DNA of 64,000 bases, from assembly GCF_021560035.1 (NCBI RefSeq), contig NZ_CP074373.1, forward strand, positions 988,001-1,052,000, read 5' to 3'. The notes below the pieces were generated by a model. The model was given only the letters and a program-made list of their open reading frames with translations. It was not told the DNA's origin and ran no database searches. Both the position numbers and the translations under genes were made by a program. Within the stretch, counting starts at the first letter, position 1. The number at the start of each line of letters is the position of its first letter. The DNA is from Virgibacillus sp. NKC19-16 (GTDB lineage Bacteria > Bacillota > Bacilli > Bacillales > Amphibacillaceae). This document shows positions 21,799 through 29,744 of this stretch, in pieces.

Positions 21799-22248
21799 AT
21801 GAGACATCACCACGGCCCACATTGTGGATGCCCAAAGAAGATTGTGCATCCGACTAAGCATAATTGTGTAAATCAGTATTCGGAAAGTGTCGTACAACAT
21901 GTACATCCTTCTCACACGACCGTTATGAATCACCATACTGTGAAAAATCAGCATGTGTACCCACATTCCACATCTATGCAAAATACAACAAACAGTGTAG
22001 ATGAATACGCAGGGTCCTTTAATGTTCCTGCAGGCCCTGGCAATCAGGTAGCAGGCGCGATGTCACCAGGTAATGGTTATGGACCAGGAGGCCAAGTAGC
22101 AGGCGCAATGTCACCCGGCGGTCAACCGCATGGAATGGGAAAATGTAATGATCATAATAGTAATCATGTAGCAGGTGCGCATTCTCAAGGAAACGGATAT
22201 GGTCACCATGGCATGAATCACTGGAAAAAACCGAATAAATGGTGTTAA
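21799..22248 (+). CDS. cotD: CotD-family spore coat protein
   Basis: The 149-residue protein is rich in His, Asn, Gly, Pro and Cys. Its first half matches CotD: an N-terminal HHHGPHCGCP, the central IVHPTKHNC, HVHPSHTTVMNHHTV and VYPHS. The second half is an extension with three copies of a V-A-G-A-x-S/M-P/Q-G unit (QVAGAMSPGNGYG, QVAGAMSPGGQ, HVAGAHSQGNGYG). It ends in a Cys. AAAGGGGAT precedes the ATG, and a sigma-K-like promoter is upstream. It belongs to the mother-cell coat layers. Confidence 0.85.
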   Translation: MRHHHGPHCGCPKKIVHPTKHNCVNQYSESVVQHVHPSHTTVMNHHTVKNQHVYPHSTSMQNTTNSVDEYAGSFNVPAGPGNQVAGAMSPGNGYGPGGQVAGAMSPGGQPHGMGKCNDHNSNHVAGAHSQGNGYGHHGMNHWKKPNKWC

Positions 22249-22257
22249 CTTAAGGAT

Positions 22258-22290
22258 AGGCCGGCATGTATTTTGCCGGTTCTTTTCTTG
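22258..22290 (+). terminator. Intrinsic terminator after cotD-like gene
   Basis: CCGGCA, loop TGTATTT, TGCCGG followed by TTCTTTTCTT. Confidence 0.7.
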
Positions 22291-22309
22291 AATGAGGTGA
22301 TCTGTACAT

Positions 22310-22864
22310 ATGAAAATTTTGACCGTAACAGGGTATAAACCAATGGAATTAAATATATTTAAAGAGGGTGACCCACGGATAGCGTTTATTAAAGCGGCCA
22401 TTGAAAAAAGATTGATCTATTTTATTGAAGAAGGCTTGGAATGGGTTCTGATTTCCGGTCAGATGGGTGTTGAATTGTGGACTGCCGAAGTTGTGCTGGA
22501 TTTAAAGGAAACGTATGACGTTAATATTGCCATTTTCCCTCCCTTTGAAAATCAGGAATCCCGCTGGCCTGAAGAACTTCAGGAAAAATACCAAGAACTC
22601 ACTACCGTCTGTGATTTTTACAAGCCGATTTACCAGGGAGAATACAAAGGCGCATATCAGTTTAAGGCGAAGAACATGTGGCTGGTGGATAAGAGTGACG
22701 GCTGTCTCATGCTGATGGATGATGAATTTCCGAGAAGTAATCGGTTTTTTAATGAAGCTGCTAAGAACACGAAAGAGGATTACCCTATATTCACTATTAC
22801 ACCTGCTGATTTGGATGATGCAGTAGAGGAGATGAGGATGGCGGATCCGGATTATTGGAGTTGA
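22310..22864 (+). CDS. ypsA: YpsA-like SLOG-family protein (DUF1273)
   Basis: The 184-residue protein begins with the YpsA signature VTGYKPMELNIF and carries ISGQMGVELW near residue 48, the glycine-containing nucleotide-binding loop of the SLOG superfamily. In Firmicutes YpsA affects cell division; its ligand is not established, though SLOG proteins bind nucleotides such as ADP-ribose. GAGGTGATC precedes the ATG. It is followed by a DUF1992 gene in the same direction. Confidence 0.85.
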   Translation: MKILTVTGYKPMELNIFKEGDPRIAFIKAAIEKRLIYFIEEGLEWVLISGQMGVELWTAEVVLDLKETYDVNIAIFPPFENQESRWPEELQEKYQELTTVCDFYKPIYQGEYKGAYQFKAKNMWLVDKSDGCLMLMDDEFPRSNRFFNEAAKNTKEDYPIFTITPADLDDAVEEMRMADPDYWS

Positions 22865-23027
22865 AAATAGAAAGCCGTCTTCGCGGAATAGTGCAATAAA
22901 ATTCGCAGGAATTTTTCCTTTGAACATAGAATAAGTATATAGCTATTGTGGTGGAAGAGACGCAAAAAGGAAAAAGCGCTACTGGAAGCATTTGTTGATG
23001 AAATAGTGGCTCGAGGGGGTGATCGTC

Positions 23028-23396
23028 ATGAATGATGGAAAGAAAGATGAATTCGAGATTGATGAGAGGATTCAGTACACTGATCATATGTCTGAAATTA
23101 TAAAAAAGGCGGAAAGAGAAGGTCATTTTGATGATCTTCCCGGTAAAGGCAAACCTTTAAAACTCAGGAACGATTATATGAATCCCCCAGAGAAGCAACT
23201 GTATAAAACATTGAAAGACAATAATTTCTTACCGAGATGGGTGGAGCTTGCAAATGAGATTGATCATTTAAAAGTGGAGCTCCAAACACTTGAAGGAAAA
23301 GAGAGACGCAAAAAAATCAAAGAGATTAATAAAAAAATCAAAGCATACAATTATGCATGTCCACCATCATTACAAAAAAATAAGGTAGAAGAATAA
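23028..23396 (+). CDS. DUF1992 (DnaJ-homologue-domain) protein, YhdN-like
   Basis: This 122-residue, highly charged helical protein contains the DUF1992 core: IKKAEREGHFDDLPGKGKPL followed by Y-MNPPEKQLYKTLKDNNFLP. The family is called DnaJ homologue subfamily C member 28-like although it has no J domain. Its function is unknown. GAGGGGG lies 8 bp before the ATG at 23028. Confidence 0.85.
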   Translation: MNDGKKDEFEIDERIQYTDHMSEIIKKAEREGHFDDLPGKGKPLKLRNDYMNPPEKQLYKTLKDNNFLPRWVELANEIDHLKVELQTLEGKERRKKIKEINKKIKAYNYACPPSLQKNKVEE

Positions 23397-23399
23397 AAT

Positions 23400-23437
23400 G
23401 GGTAGCGAAAAATCAAAGATCGCCACCCTTATTTTTT
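23400..23437 (+). terminator. Intrinsic terminator after the DUF1992 gene
   Basis: GGGTAGCG and CGCCACCC form a stem with one mismatch, followed by TTATTTTTT. Confidence 0.7.
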
Positions 23438-23472
23438 CGACAAAATACGGGGCGTGACAGGCACTGTTCGGG
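23436..23472 (+). repeat. Dispersed intergenic repeat, copy 1
   Basis: The element begins TTCGACAAAATACGGGGCG and continues GTGACAGGCACTGTTCGG. It is identical over 36 bp to the copy at 40442, with diverged copies at 35975 and 38608. Its inner part GTGACAGGCAC is an imperfect palindrome. It starts in the T tract of a terminator. Confidence 0.75.
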
Positions 23473-23597
23473 GAATGCACGTTCCTAATATAGCAGTTAA
23501 GTCCATCACGGCAAAAATATTACAAAAAATTATTTTGACCTCAACTAATAAGTATGCGTACAATAGAATGGATTAACGATCTTTGGGCGGAAAATCC

Positions 23598-24389
23598 ATG
23601 ACCGTAGCATCTATTAAACTAACAGACATAACAAAATCATACGGGAGACAAGAAGCGGTACATAATCTGAATTTGGAAGTTCCGAAAGGGGAACTATTCG
23701 GCTTTTTAGGGCCAAATGGCGCAGGAAAAACAACGACAATTAAAATGATGACGGGTTTACTGGAACCTTCGACTGGGTCAGTTGAAATAGGTGGCGTTAA
23801 CATTTGGAAGGAGCCCATCAAAGCGAAGAAGCTGATCGCTTATGTTCCTGACCAACCCAATCTATATCCAAAATTAACGGGGTGGGATTATCTCGAATTT
23901 ATTGCCTCCGTTTTTCGAATTCCACAAGATAGATTTCAAGCAAAAACAGAAGAATTACTACGTGTATTTAGTTTAACAGATCGCGCAAATGAATTAATTG
24001 AAAGTTATTCACACGGAATGAAACAAAAAATAGCCATATGCGGGGCGCTGGTCCATGAGCCTGATGTGTTATTTTTGGATGAACCCACCGTCGGACTTGA
24101 TCCAAAAAGCGCACGAAGCCTGAAAAACTTGCTCAGACAGTTATGTGATAACGGGATGACCGCTTTTGTTTCGACACATATCCTGGAGATCGCTGAACAA
24201 ATGTGTGACCGTGTTGGCATTATTTTAGATGGAAACATTATTGCGTTAGGAACGATGGATGAACTGAAAACACAAGAGGGAAAAGGAGATCAAAGCCTTG
24301 AAGATATCTTCCTGGAGCTAACCGGCGGGGAGGATCAGCAGGATATAATTAGCGAAATATCGAAAGAAGCGCAAGGTGACAGCAAATGA
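23598..24389 (+). CDS. ABC transporter ATP-binding protein (YthP-like)
   Basis: The 263-residue nucleotide-binding subunit has Walker A GPNGAGKTTT, signature YSHGMKQKIAIC and Walker B VLFLDEPT. It is probably an exporter of the type paired with very large permeases (YthP/YthQ or EcsA/EcsB in Bacillus). The ATG at 23598 has only a modest GGGCGG site 7 bp upstream. Its stop overlaps the start of the permease gene (ATGA), so the two are coupled. Confidence 0.88.
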   Translation: MTVASIKLTDITKSYGRQEAVHNLNLEVPKGELFGFLGPNGAGKTTTIKMMTGLLEPSTGSVEIGGVNIWKEPIKAKKLIAYVPDQPNLYPKLTGWDYLEFIASVFRIPQDRFQAKTEELLRVFSLTDRANELIESYSHGMKQKIAICGALVHEPDVLFLDEPTVGLDPKSARSLKNLLRQLCDNGMTAFVSTHILEIAEQMCDRVGIILDGNIIALGTMDELKTQEGKGDQSLEDIFLELTGGEDQQDIISEISKEAQGDSK

Positions 24390-26173
24390 TGAAAGTACTT
24401 CTGAATAATCAACGTAAACTGCTAATCAATTCGATAAAATCACAAAGCAGATCCAATATCATTAGTTATTTCGTAGCCTTGATTATACTTGGTTTCCTCC
24501 TGTTTTTCCTGTCCAGGGGCGTCCTGGCTGTAGGCGAATCGATCACGGAGCCCGTGCTTTTAGGAATTTTAGGATACGGCTTTTTAGTGAGTATCGTTTT
24601 CATTGTTTTAATGGGCGTGCCACAAGTATTTAAGAATTTGTATGCCGCAACAGATTTAGGCTTACTTTTCACATTGCCTATCCCAACAAGGTATATTTTC
24701 TGGGTGAAATATATACAAAGTTTTATTGGTGTTCCGCTTGTGATTTTCGTGTTTCTTGCTGTTCTGCTAATGGTCTACGGGGTTCTAGCGGAAGCGAGCT
24801 TAATTTTTTACCCTGTTTCGCTGCTTGTGCTATTAGCGATAATCGCCATCGGTCTTTCGCTTGCTTATTTAATGAACCTCGTGTTGATTCAGATTATCCC
24901 AGCCAGTAAGGTTAATGAGGTATTGATGCCAATCATAAGTCTTGTTGCCGGGCTGTTTGGCTATTTTACGGTGATGATACCGAATATGGCAAATGAGGGA
25001 TCGATCGTTGATGCACTTTTAGCAGGACTTCCATTATTTCCGGACTGGGTTCCTGTCACATGTGCAAGTGAAGCAATCGTGCATGCCATAAATGGGAGAG
25101 CGGACTTTCTGCTTCCGCTGGCCATATTACTTATCCTGGCTGTATTAATGATGCTTTTAACATCCAGCCTTGTTGAAAAAGGCTTCCGCACGGGCTGGAT
25201 CCGGTTAAGTGAAGGTGGTGGGAAGAAGAAAAAGAAACAAAAGACCACGAAAGTGAAAAGAGGTCAACATACACCACGACATCCTGTTATTGCGGTTGGA
25301 AAAAAAGAATGGTTTGCAATTAAGCGTGATATGCGGGAATGGTTCGTCTTTTTACCTCTTGCATTCATTATTATTTTCCCATTGATTGGTTTATTCACTG
25401 GTGGAGCAGCACTCAGTGATTTGCAAGGGTTTAATGAAATATCCTGGCCGATCGCACAGCTTGTTTTACTTTTCATTTATGGTATTTTTAATGGACAGTT
25501 GGCTGCTTTTTCCATTGGGAGAGAAGGCGTATCTGTTTGGATATTACGGACCCTTCCATTGGCCGGTCGTGATATAGCACTTGGAAAACTCTGGATCAGC
25601 TGGCTTCTGCCATTTATTATATTAACAGTACTTGAAGTTATTATCGGAATATTACTTGGTTGGTCAATCACGCAGTTTGTTATCGGGATTGCTGTGAAAG
25701 CAGTTATTACGGTTGGGATCAGTGCGATTGGATTATGGCTTGGCACAACCGGGGCGAAATATAACCCGGAAAATCCGCAACAGAAGGTGAAATTTGGAAC
25801 AGCTATTCTTTTAATGGTTGTGCCCTATCTTTATCTATTCGTTGCTCTAATTCCATTTGTGCTTTTGGTCATTCCCGGTGATGTCGGGGCATTTCTATCA
25901 GAGGTAAGCAATGATCTGTCCGGATTTTGGAGTGCATTCGTTGGCGTCTTTGCAACACTTCTATCCTGGAAGGCGAGCTATCCTGCTTTCATGATCATCC
26001 TTGGTATTATTGCGATGCTCATTGTTTCATTGGGGATTGCTGCACTGTTAACGCACGTCAGTGGACGTCGGATTGATAAAGGGCTTGATATTGAGATTGT
26101 AAGTGAAAGTAATTCAAAAGCTTTGTTTAAAAATAAAAAACCTGGTGGTAGTTTATATAAGAGGAATTTTTAA
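24386..26173 (+). CDS. ABC transporter permease, large (YthQ-like)
   Basis: The 595-residue polytopic protein has about 12-14 hydrophobic helices in two halves, separated by a cytoplasmic Lys-rich loop near residue 275 (GGKKKKKQ). This organisation and the overlapping ATP-binding gene upstream match the YthQ-type permease. The substrate is unknown. Two adjacent ATG codons (24386 and 24389) are both possible starts. An intrinsic terminator follows at once. Confidence 0.85.
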   Translation: MMKVLLNNQRKLLINSIKSQSRSNIISYFVALIILGFLLFFLSRGVLAVGESITEPVLLGILGYGFLVSIVFIVLMGVPQVFKNLYAATDLGLLFTLPIPTRYIFWVKYIQSFIGVPLVIFVFLAVLLMVYGVLAEASLIFYPVSLLVLLAIIAIGLSLAYLMNLVLIQIIPASKVNEVLMPIISLVAGLFGYFTVMIPNMANEGSIVDALLAGLPLFPDWVPVTCASEAIVHAINGRADFLLPLAILLILAVLMMLLTSSLVEKGFRTGWIRLSEGGGKKKKKQKTTKVKRGQHTPRHPVIAVGKKEWFAIKRDMREWFVFLPLAFIIIFPLIGLFTGGAALSDLQGFNEISWPIAQLVLLFIYGIFNGQLAAFSIGREGVSVWILRTLPLAGRDIALGKLWISWLLPFIILTVLEVIIGILLGWSITQFVIGIAVKAVITVGISAIGLWLGTTGAKYNPENPQQKVKFGTAILLMVVPYLYLFVALIPFVLLVIPGDVGAFLSEVSNDLSGFWSAFVGVFATLLSWKASYPAFMIILGIIAMLIVSLGIAALLTHVSGRRIDKGLDIEIVSESNSKALFKNKKPGGSLYKRNF

Positions 26174-26205
26174 AGCATTGGACAAACGCAATGCTTTTTT
26201 CTTCT
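26171..26205 (+). terminator. Intrinsic terminator after the ABC permease
   Basis: AAGCATTG, loop, CAATGCTTTTTTC; the stem overlaps the stop codon region. Confidence 0.8.
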
Positions 26206-26219
26206 TTTCATTTTACTTA

Positions 26220-26612
26220 TCAAAAAGGGAAACTATATGTTTCAATTACCTCTACCATTTCATTAAAGCTGTACTTTTTATTAACCACATTGACAGTAAA
26301 ATTTGCTTGCTCCGTCTGACTGTTCATTTCAAAATCATACCCGTTATAATACAAAAATTGTGTTAATGACAAAAAAGCTGTACGTTTATTAGCATTGTGA
26401 AAAGCCTGGGTTTGGGCAATAGATTCAAAGAGTGCTCCTGCTTTTTCAAAGACTGAATGATAAGCATCTTCACCAAAAACGGATTGACTGGGCCGATGCA
26501 CAGCTGAATCTAACAATTCAGTTGACTTTATCCCAATTTGCTCTCCAGGACTAAATCTTTCAATGATATATTGGTTAATGGCAGCAACTTCTTTATATGT
26601 TAAGTACCGCAT
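26220..26612 (-). CDS. Doc-like (death-on-curing/Fic) toxin with altered active site
   Basis: The 130-residue protein has the family landmarks IGIKSTELLDSAVHRP, FGEDAYHSVFEKAGALFESI and NANKRTAFLSLTQFL. Doc toxins phosphorylate EF-Tu and need the His of an HxFx(D/N)(A/G)NKR motif. Here the motif reads Q69-AFHNANKR, so Gln replaces the catalytic His (codon CAG); His72 is at another position. It follows an AbrB-type antitoxin gene with the junction TAAATG and is co-transcribed with it. It may be an inactive or altered toxin. Confidence 0.85.
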   Translation of the reverse strand: MRYLTYKEVAAINQYIIERFSPGEQIGIKSTELLDSAVHRPSQSVFGEDAYHSVFEKAGALFESIAQTQAFHNANKRTAFLSLTQFLYYNGYDFEMNSQTEQANFTVNVVNKKYSFNEMVEVIETYSFPF

Positions 26613-26864
26613 TTATCTGTCCACCAATTCGTTTATTGTTTCTTTATGTTTATCCGTATTACGTTCCAACACTTCAAAGAAATCTTCACTTATACCTTCA
26701 GGAAGCTCTACCTGTTTACCTTTTTTTAACACAATGTCGCCCTCCTTCACTTCCAATTGAACGTTGTCTCCATAAGAAATTCCTGCTTCTTTTAATAGTT
26801 CTTTCGGAAAGGTAATCCCATAGCTGTTGCCGATTTTGGTTACTTTTCGTTCATGTTTACTCAT
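26613..26864 (-). CDS. AbrB/MazE-like antitoxin
   Basis: The 83-residue protein has an N-terminal SpoVT/AbrB swapped-hairpin DNA-binding domain (RKVTKIGNSYGITFPKELL, then GDNVQLEVKEGDIVLKK). A C-terminal acidic segment probably binds the toxin. The ATG at 26864 is chosen because GGAGG lies 8 bp before it. It is first in a two-gene toxin-antitoxin operon. A perfect 24-bp palindrome 20 bp upstream is the likely autoregulatory operator. Confidence 0.88.
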   Translation of the reverse strand: MSKHERKVTKIGNSYGITFPKELLKEAGISYGDNVQLEVKEGDIVLKKGKQVELPEGISEDFFEVLERNTDKHKETINELVDR

Positions 26865-26883
26865 TTTACCAACCTCCAATATA

Positions 26884-26907
26884 TTATAATCGTTATAACG
26901 ATTATAA
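26884..26907. promoter_or_regulatory. Perfect 24-bp palindrome, toxin-antitoxin operator
   Basis: The arms TTATAATCGTTA and TAACGATTATAA meet without a gap. The site overlaps the minus-strand extended -10 TG-T-TATAAT and ends 20 bp before the antitoxin start. This is where an AbrB-type antitoxin would bind to repress its own operon. Confidence 0.7.
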
Positions 26908-27024
26908 CATAATCTTAAAACAACGCAATAATTTTTAGAAAAATAGACGGTACAGATGAGCTGATAGGTGGTATAATATTATCAAATATTGCAATTAAGG
27001 CACAATTATATAAGGATGATGGGA

Positions 27025-27507
27025 ATGGATTTTTTGATTCGTAAGATGAAAAGGAAAGATATACCGCAAGTGCAGGATGTTGCAAAAGCGAGCTGGAATG
27101 CAACATATGAAGGCATTATTCCTGCCCGTATACAGGAAAATTTCTTAAAAGCTGCTTATAGTAACAAGATGATAAAAAAGCGTTTAAAGAACACGCTTAT
27201 TTATGTTGCGGAAGTGGATGGAAAAGTGGTGGGCTTTGCCAATTATACTCCCGGTTCCAAAGACGGAAACGTGGAACTTGCTGCGCTTTATTTATTTCCG
27301 GCATACCAAGGAAAAGGGATAGGTACTGCTCTGTTACATGAAAGTATGGATCAATTAGGTTCAAGGGAAGTTCATTTAAGCGTTGAAAAAAATAATGAAA
27401 TCGGTACAACATTCTATAAAGCAAAGGGATTTGAAGTCGTCTCTGAGTTTGATGATGACTTTGATGGTCATATTTTGCGGACAGTGCGTATGGTGTTGAA
27501 AGTATAG
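27025..27507 (+). CDS. GNAT-family N-acetyltransferase
   Basis: The 160-residue protein has the GNAT core: N-terminal IRKMKRKDIPQV, WNATYEGIIP, and the acetyl-CoA pyrophosphate-binding motif YQGKGIGTALL at about residue 94. Donor acetyl-CoA is family knowledge; the acceptor is unknown. The third ATG (27025) is preferred because AAGGA lies 8 bp upstream. It is one of five GNAT genes between 27 and 35.4 kb. Confidence 0.85.
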   Translation: MDFLIRKMKRKDIPQVQDVAKASWNATYEGIIPARIQENFLKAAYSNKMIKKRLKNTLIYVAEVDGKVVGFANYTPGSKDGNVELAALYLFPAYQGKGIGTALLHESMDQLGSREVHLSVEKNNEIGTTFYKAKGFEVVSEFDDDFDGHILRTVRMVLKV

Positions 27508-27569
27508 AGGTGAGTTTTATACCTTTGGGATTTCAATTATGTAAATGTTGATGGGGGGTTATAAAATCC

Positions 27570-27746
27570 ATGGCATTATTTGCAGTGATTTTGATTGTTG
27601 TTTTGGCCGTTATTGTGGACGTTTTTTGGCTTGATATCTATAGAAAAAGATGGGGCTGGATGAAAAATTGGTCTAATCTGAATAAGGCTTTGTTTTTCTC
27701 GGGATTTATAATAGTTTCAGGCTTGATTTATTTTGGTTTGAGTTAG
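27570..27746 (+). CDS. Small membrane protein (58 aa)
   Basis: The predicted product has two hydrophobic helices (residues 2-20, and 40-56 ending IYFGLS), separated by the basic, Trp-rich segment YRKRWGWMKNW. GGGGGG lies 9 bp before the ATG. The two-helix layout and the Trp/Arg loop are typical of real small membrane proteins. The function is unknown. Confidence 0.6.
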   Translation: MALFAVILIVVLAVIVDVFWLDIYRKRWGWMKNWSNLNKALFFSGFIIVSGLIYFGLS

Positions 27747-27861
27747 GGTGTTTCCTCTTTGCCGAAAGAATGATTAAAAAGCGTGGAAGTTTATAGTTTT
27801 AACAAAGAAACAGGGAAAGATTGAATCCTGCGTTGTATATGTCGCTGAAAGGAGATAATCA

Positions 27862-28368
27862 ATGAATATTAGAAAAGCTACAAAGAGTGATGCTCAGCAT
27901 ATAGCAAAAGTACATGTAGACAGTTGGCGAACGACATACAAAGGAATTTTGCCAGATGAATTTTTACAAAAGTTGTCCTATGATCAGCGAACGAAATTAT
28001 GGGAAAGTAATGTGACTGAACAAAACGTGTATGTTGCTGAAAATGAGGAAGGAGAGATAGTTGGATTTTCAACTGGTGGTAAAAAGAAAACCGGAAATTA
28101 TGATGCGTTTCTTGGCGAGCTGTATGCAATTTATATAATGGAAGAATTTCAAGGAAAAGGAATAGGGAAAATGTTGACGCAACCAGTAATTGAAGATCTT
28201 AAGCAATTCGGTATCAATTCCATGATTGTACTGGCTTTAGAAGATAATCCTTCCAAGTATTTTTACGAATCCTTGGGTGCTAGAGAGATAGATTCAATGG
28301 AAATTACAATTGCTGGGGTGGATCTTAATGAGTTGGTTTATGGATGGGATGATTTGAGTGAATTCTAG
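27862..28368 (+). CDS. GNAT-family N-acetyltransferase
   Basis: 168 residues. It starts MNIRKATKSDAQHIAKVHVDSW, an N-terminus common to Bacillus acetyltransferases of the WRTTYKGILP group, with the acetyl-CoA motif FQGKGIGKMLT near residue 102. GGAGATAATCA precedes the ATG. It is similar in plan to the genes at 27025 and 34850, which share the W-x-T-Y-x-x-x-L/I motif. The substrate is unknown. Confidence 0.87.
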   Translation: MNIRKATKSDAQHIAKVHVDSWRTTYKGILPDEFLQKLSYDQRTKLWESNVTEQNVYVAENEEGEIVGFSTGGKKKTGNYDAFLGELYAIYIMEEFQGKGIGKMLTQPVIEDLKQFGINSMIVLALEDNPSKYFYESLGAREIDSMEITIAGVDLNELVYGWDDLSEF

Positions 28369-28420
28369 TTTGGTAAGGTGTAAAGCAATTTTATAGTGCT
28401 TTATAAAGGTGGAGATGACA

Positions 28421-28900
28421 TTGTTGCATTTTGATAAAATCGACTTAATAAAGGATCGTGATACGGTTATCCGCTTTCGAAGAGATTCCTTTGTTATAAG
28501 TTTTGGGGATGATTCAGGTTTAGGAAAAGAATCTGAGTATCTGGATTGGCTGGAAGATAAGATAGCTCATTTTCCAGCTGGATTTGTTTTGGTAAAAGAA
28601 AATGATGAACCAATTGGACAGCTTGAACTTTCCATTCGAGAGTATGAAGGAGAAAATATCGGTTATGTTCATTTATATTATCTAACCCCGAAAAAGCGAG
28701 GTAGTGGAGTCAGTCGGGAGCTACATCATTATGCAATGCAATTTTTCAAAACAAGAAATGTAAATGAATTTCATTTAAGAGTGGCTACAGGCAATACAAA
28801 TGCGATTAAATTTTACATAAAGAATGGTATGCAGAAAGTTGGTCCAGAGTTGGATGGGAAGGTTTTTCGTATGAAAGGGATTATAGATATAGGTGTGTGA
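28421..28900 (+). CDS. GNAT-family N-acetyltransferase
   Basis: About 159 residues from the chosen TTG start. The core includes LDWLEDKIAHFPAGFVLVKE, then IGQLELSIREYEGENIGY and an acetyl-CoA loop that reads PKKRGSGVSREL in place of the usual Q/R-x-x-G-x-G/A. The closing part FYIKNGMQKVG is typical. GGTGGAG lies 6 bp before the TTG; the ATG at 28415 and the GTG at 28409 overlap this site, so the start is uncertain. Confidence 0.8.
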   Translation: MLHFDKIDLIKDRDTVIRFRRDSFVISFGDDSGLGKESEYLDWLEDKIAHFPAGFVLVKENDEPIGQLELSIREYEGENIGYVHLYYLTPKKRGSGVSRELHHYAMQFFKTRNVNEFHLRVATGNTNAIKFYIKNGMQKVGPELDGKVFRMKGIIDIGV

Positions 28901-28962
28901 CAGTGAAACTCCCATTTCATTCTATTAGAAGATGAAGAAGAGCTAATCTACCTGAAGGATGG

Positions 28963-29214
28963 ATGTTCAAATTGAAATTTATCGGTTGGATTGGAATAAT
29001 ACATGATATTTTTATAATTGGTTGGATGGTATTCAGTATTAGTTTCAGTATCAGAAACCCGATGTCGTATATAGAATGACAAACAATGGCAGAAGCAGGA
29101 ATAGAATATTATAGCAACCATCAAGGGCTTATTGGATTGGATCATGGGAGCAAGGCCTTGATTATGCTTGTTTCCATATTGTTTCCAATCGGTCTTTATG
29201 TAAGAGAATTATAA
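28963..29214 (+). pseudogene. Decayed small membrane-protein gene with in-frame stop
   Basis: An 83-codon frame starts with ATG after GAAGGATGG and encodes a hydrophobic N-terminus (MFKLKFIGWIGIIHDIFIIG). It is broken by TGA at codon 39 (29077-29079) and continues in the same frame to a second hydrophobic stretch, ending VSILFPIGLYVREL. A further hydrophobic segment follows in another frame at 29216-29299. This looks like a membrane-protein gene inactivated by a stop and a frameshift. No family is recognised. Confidence 0.4.
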
Positions 29215-29279
29215 GTTACAAAATATTATCGCTGTTATATTTGGCAGTCTAGGATTTGGGTTTTATGCTTTATCCCTAA

Positions 29280-29547
29280 TGCTTCAAGCTGCAACTTTTC
29301 AACGGTATTTTTACAATTTGATCCGTATAATTTGTTCCTTCTCTTTCTTTAATAATTAGTTTATGCAATTCTTGCTGCAAGAAATCGGGGTTTTTGCAAA
29401 AACTATTTCATCATACAAATCCGGGGCAAAAAACTGCATAAATTCCTTAAACAATTCACTAATTAACTTTTTCCAAAGCCCGTCGTAATAAGGCGGACTC
29501 ATTGAATACGAGGATTTCTCTTCAAGTACTGTATCCGTTACTATCAT
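29280..29547 (-). pseudogene. Rpn-family (PD-(D/E)XK) nuclease fragment, frameshifted
   Basis: The minus-strand frame from 29547 encodes the family N-terminus YYDGLWKKLISELFKEFMQFFAPDLY. The frame is lost at an A5 run (29391-29395 on the plus strand). One base shifted, it resumes as NPDFLQQELHKLIIKEREG, then TDQIVKIPLK. It ends at about 29280, so most of the protein (normally about 300 residues) is missing. The Rpn family promotes recombination and is common in Bacillales. A frameshift plus truncation indicates a dead gene. Confidence 0.75.
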
Positions 29548-29744
29548 TTTACCACATCCATTTTTTTATAATTCAGTTATCTTTATTACAATCGAATAAA
29601 CGTTCTTTTGCAAATAATCTTAATACTATTTTGTTATTTTGTTGTGTAATGAAATTTATTGCTGTTATAATGGACAGAGGGCGGTCTAGCACTGTATATG
29701 CAGGTAACATTTGTTACTTTAAATAGATCAAAATTGGAGATTAA

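Noticed and set aside
22865-23027. Possible short gene or sporulation promoter upstream of the DUF1992 gene
   Set aside because: Frames end quickly (TGA after 16 codons) and no clean sigma-G or sigma-E pattern was found.
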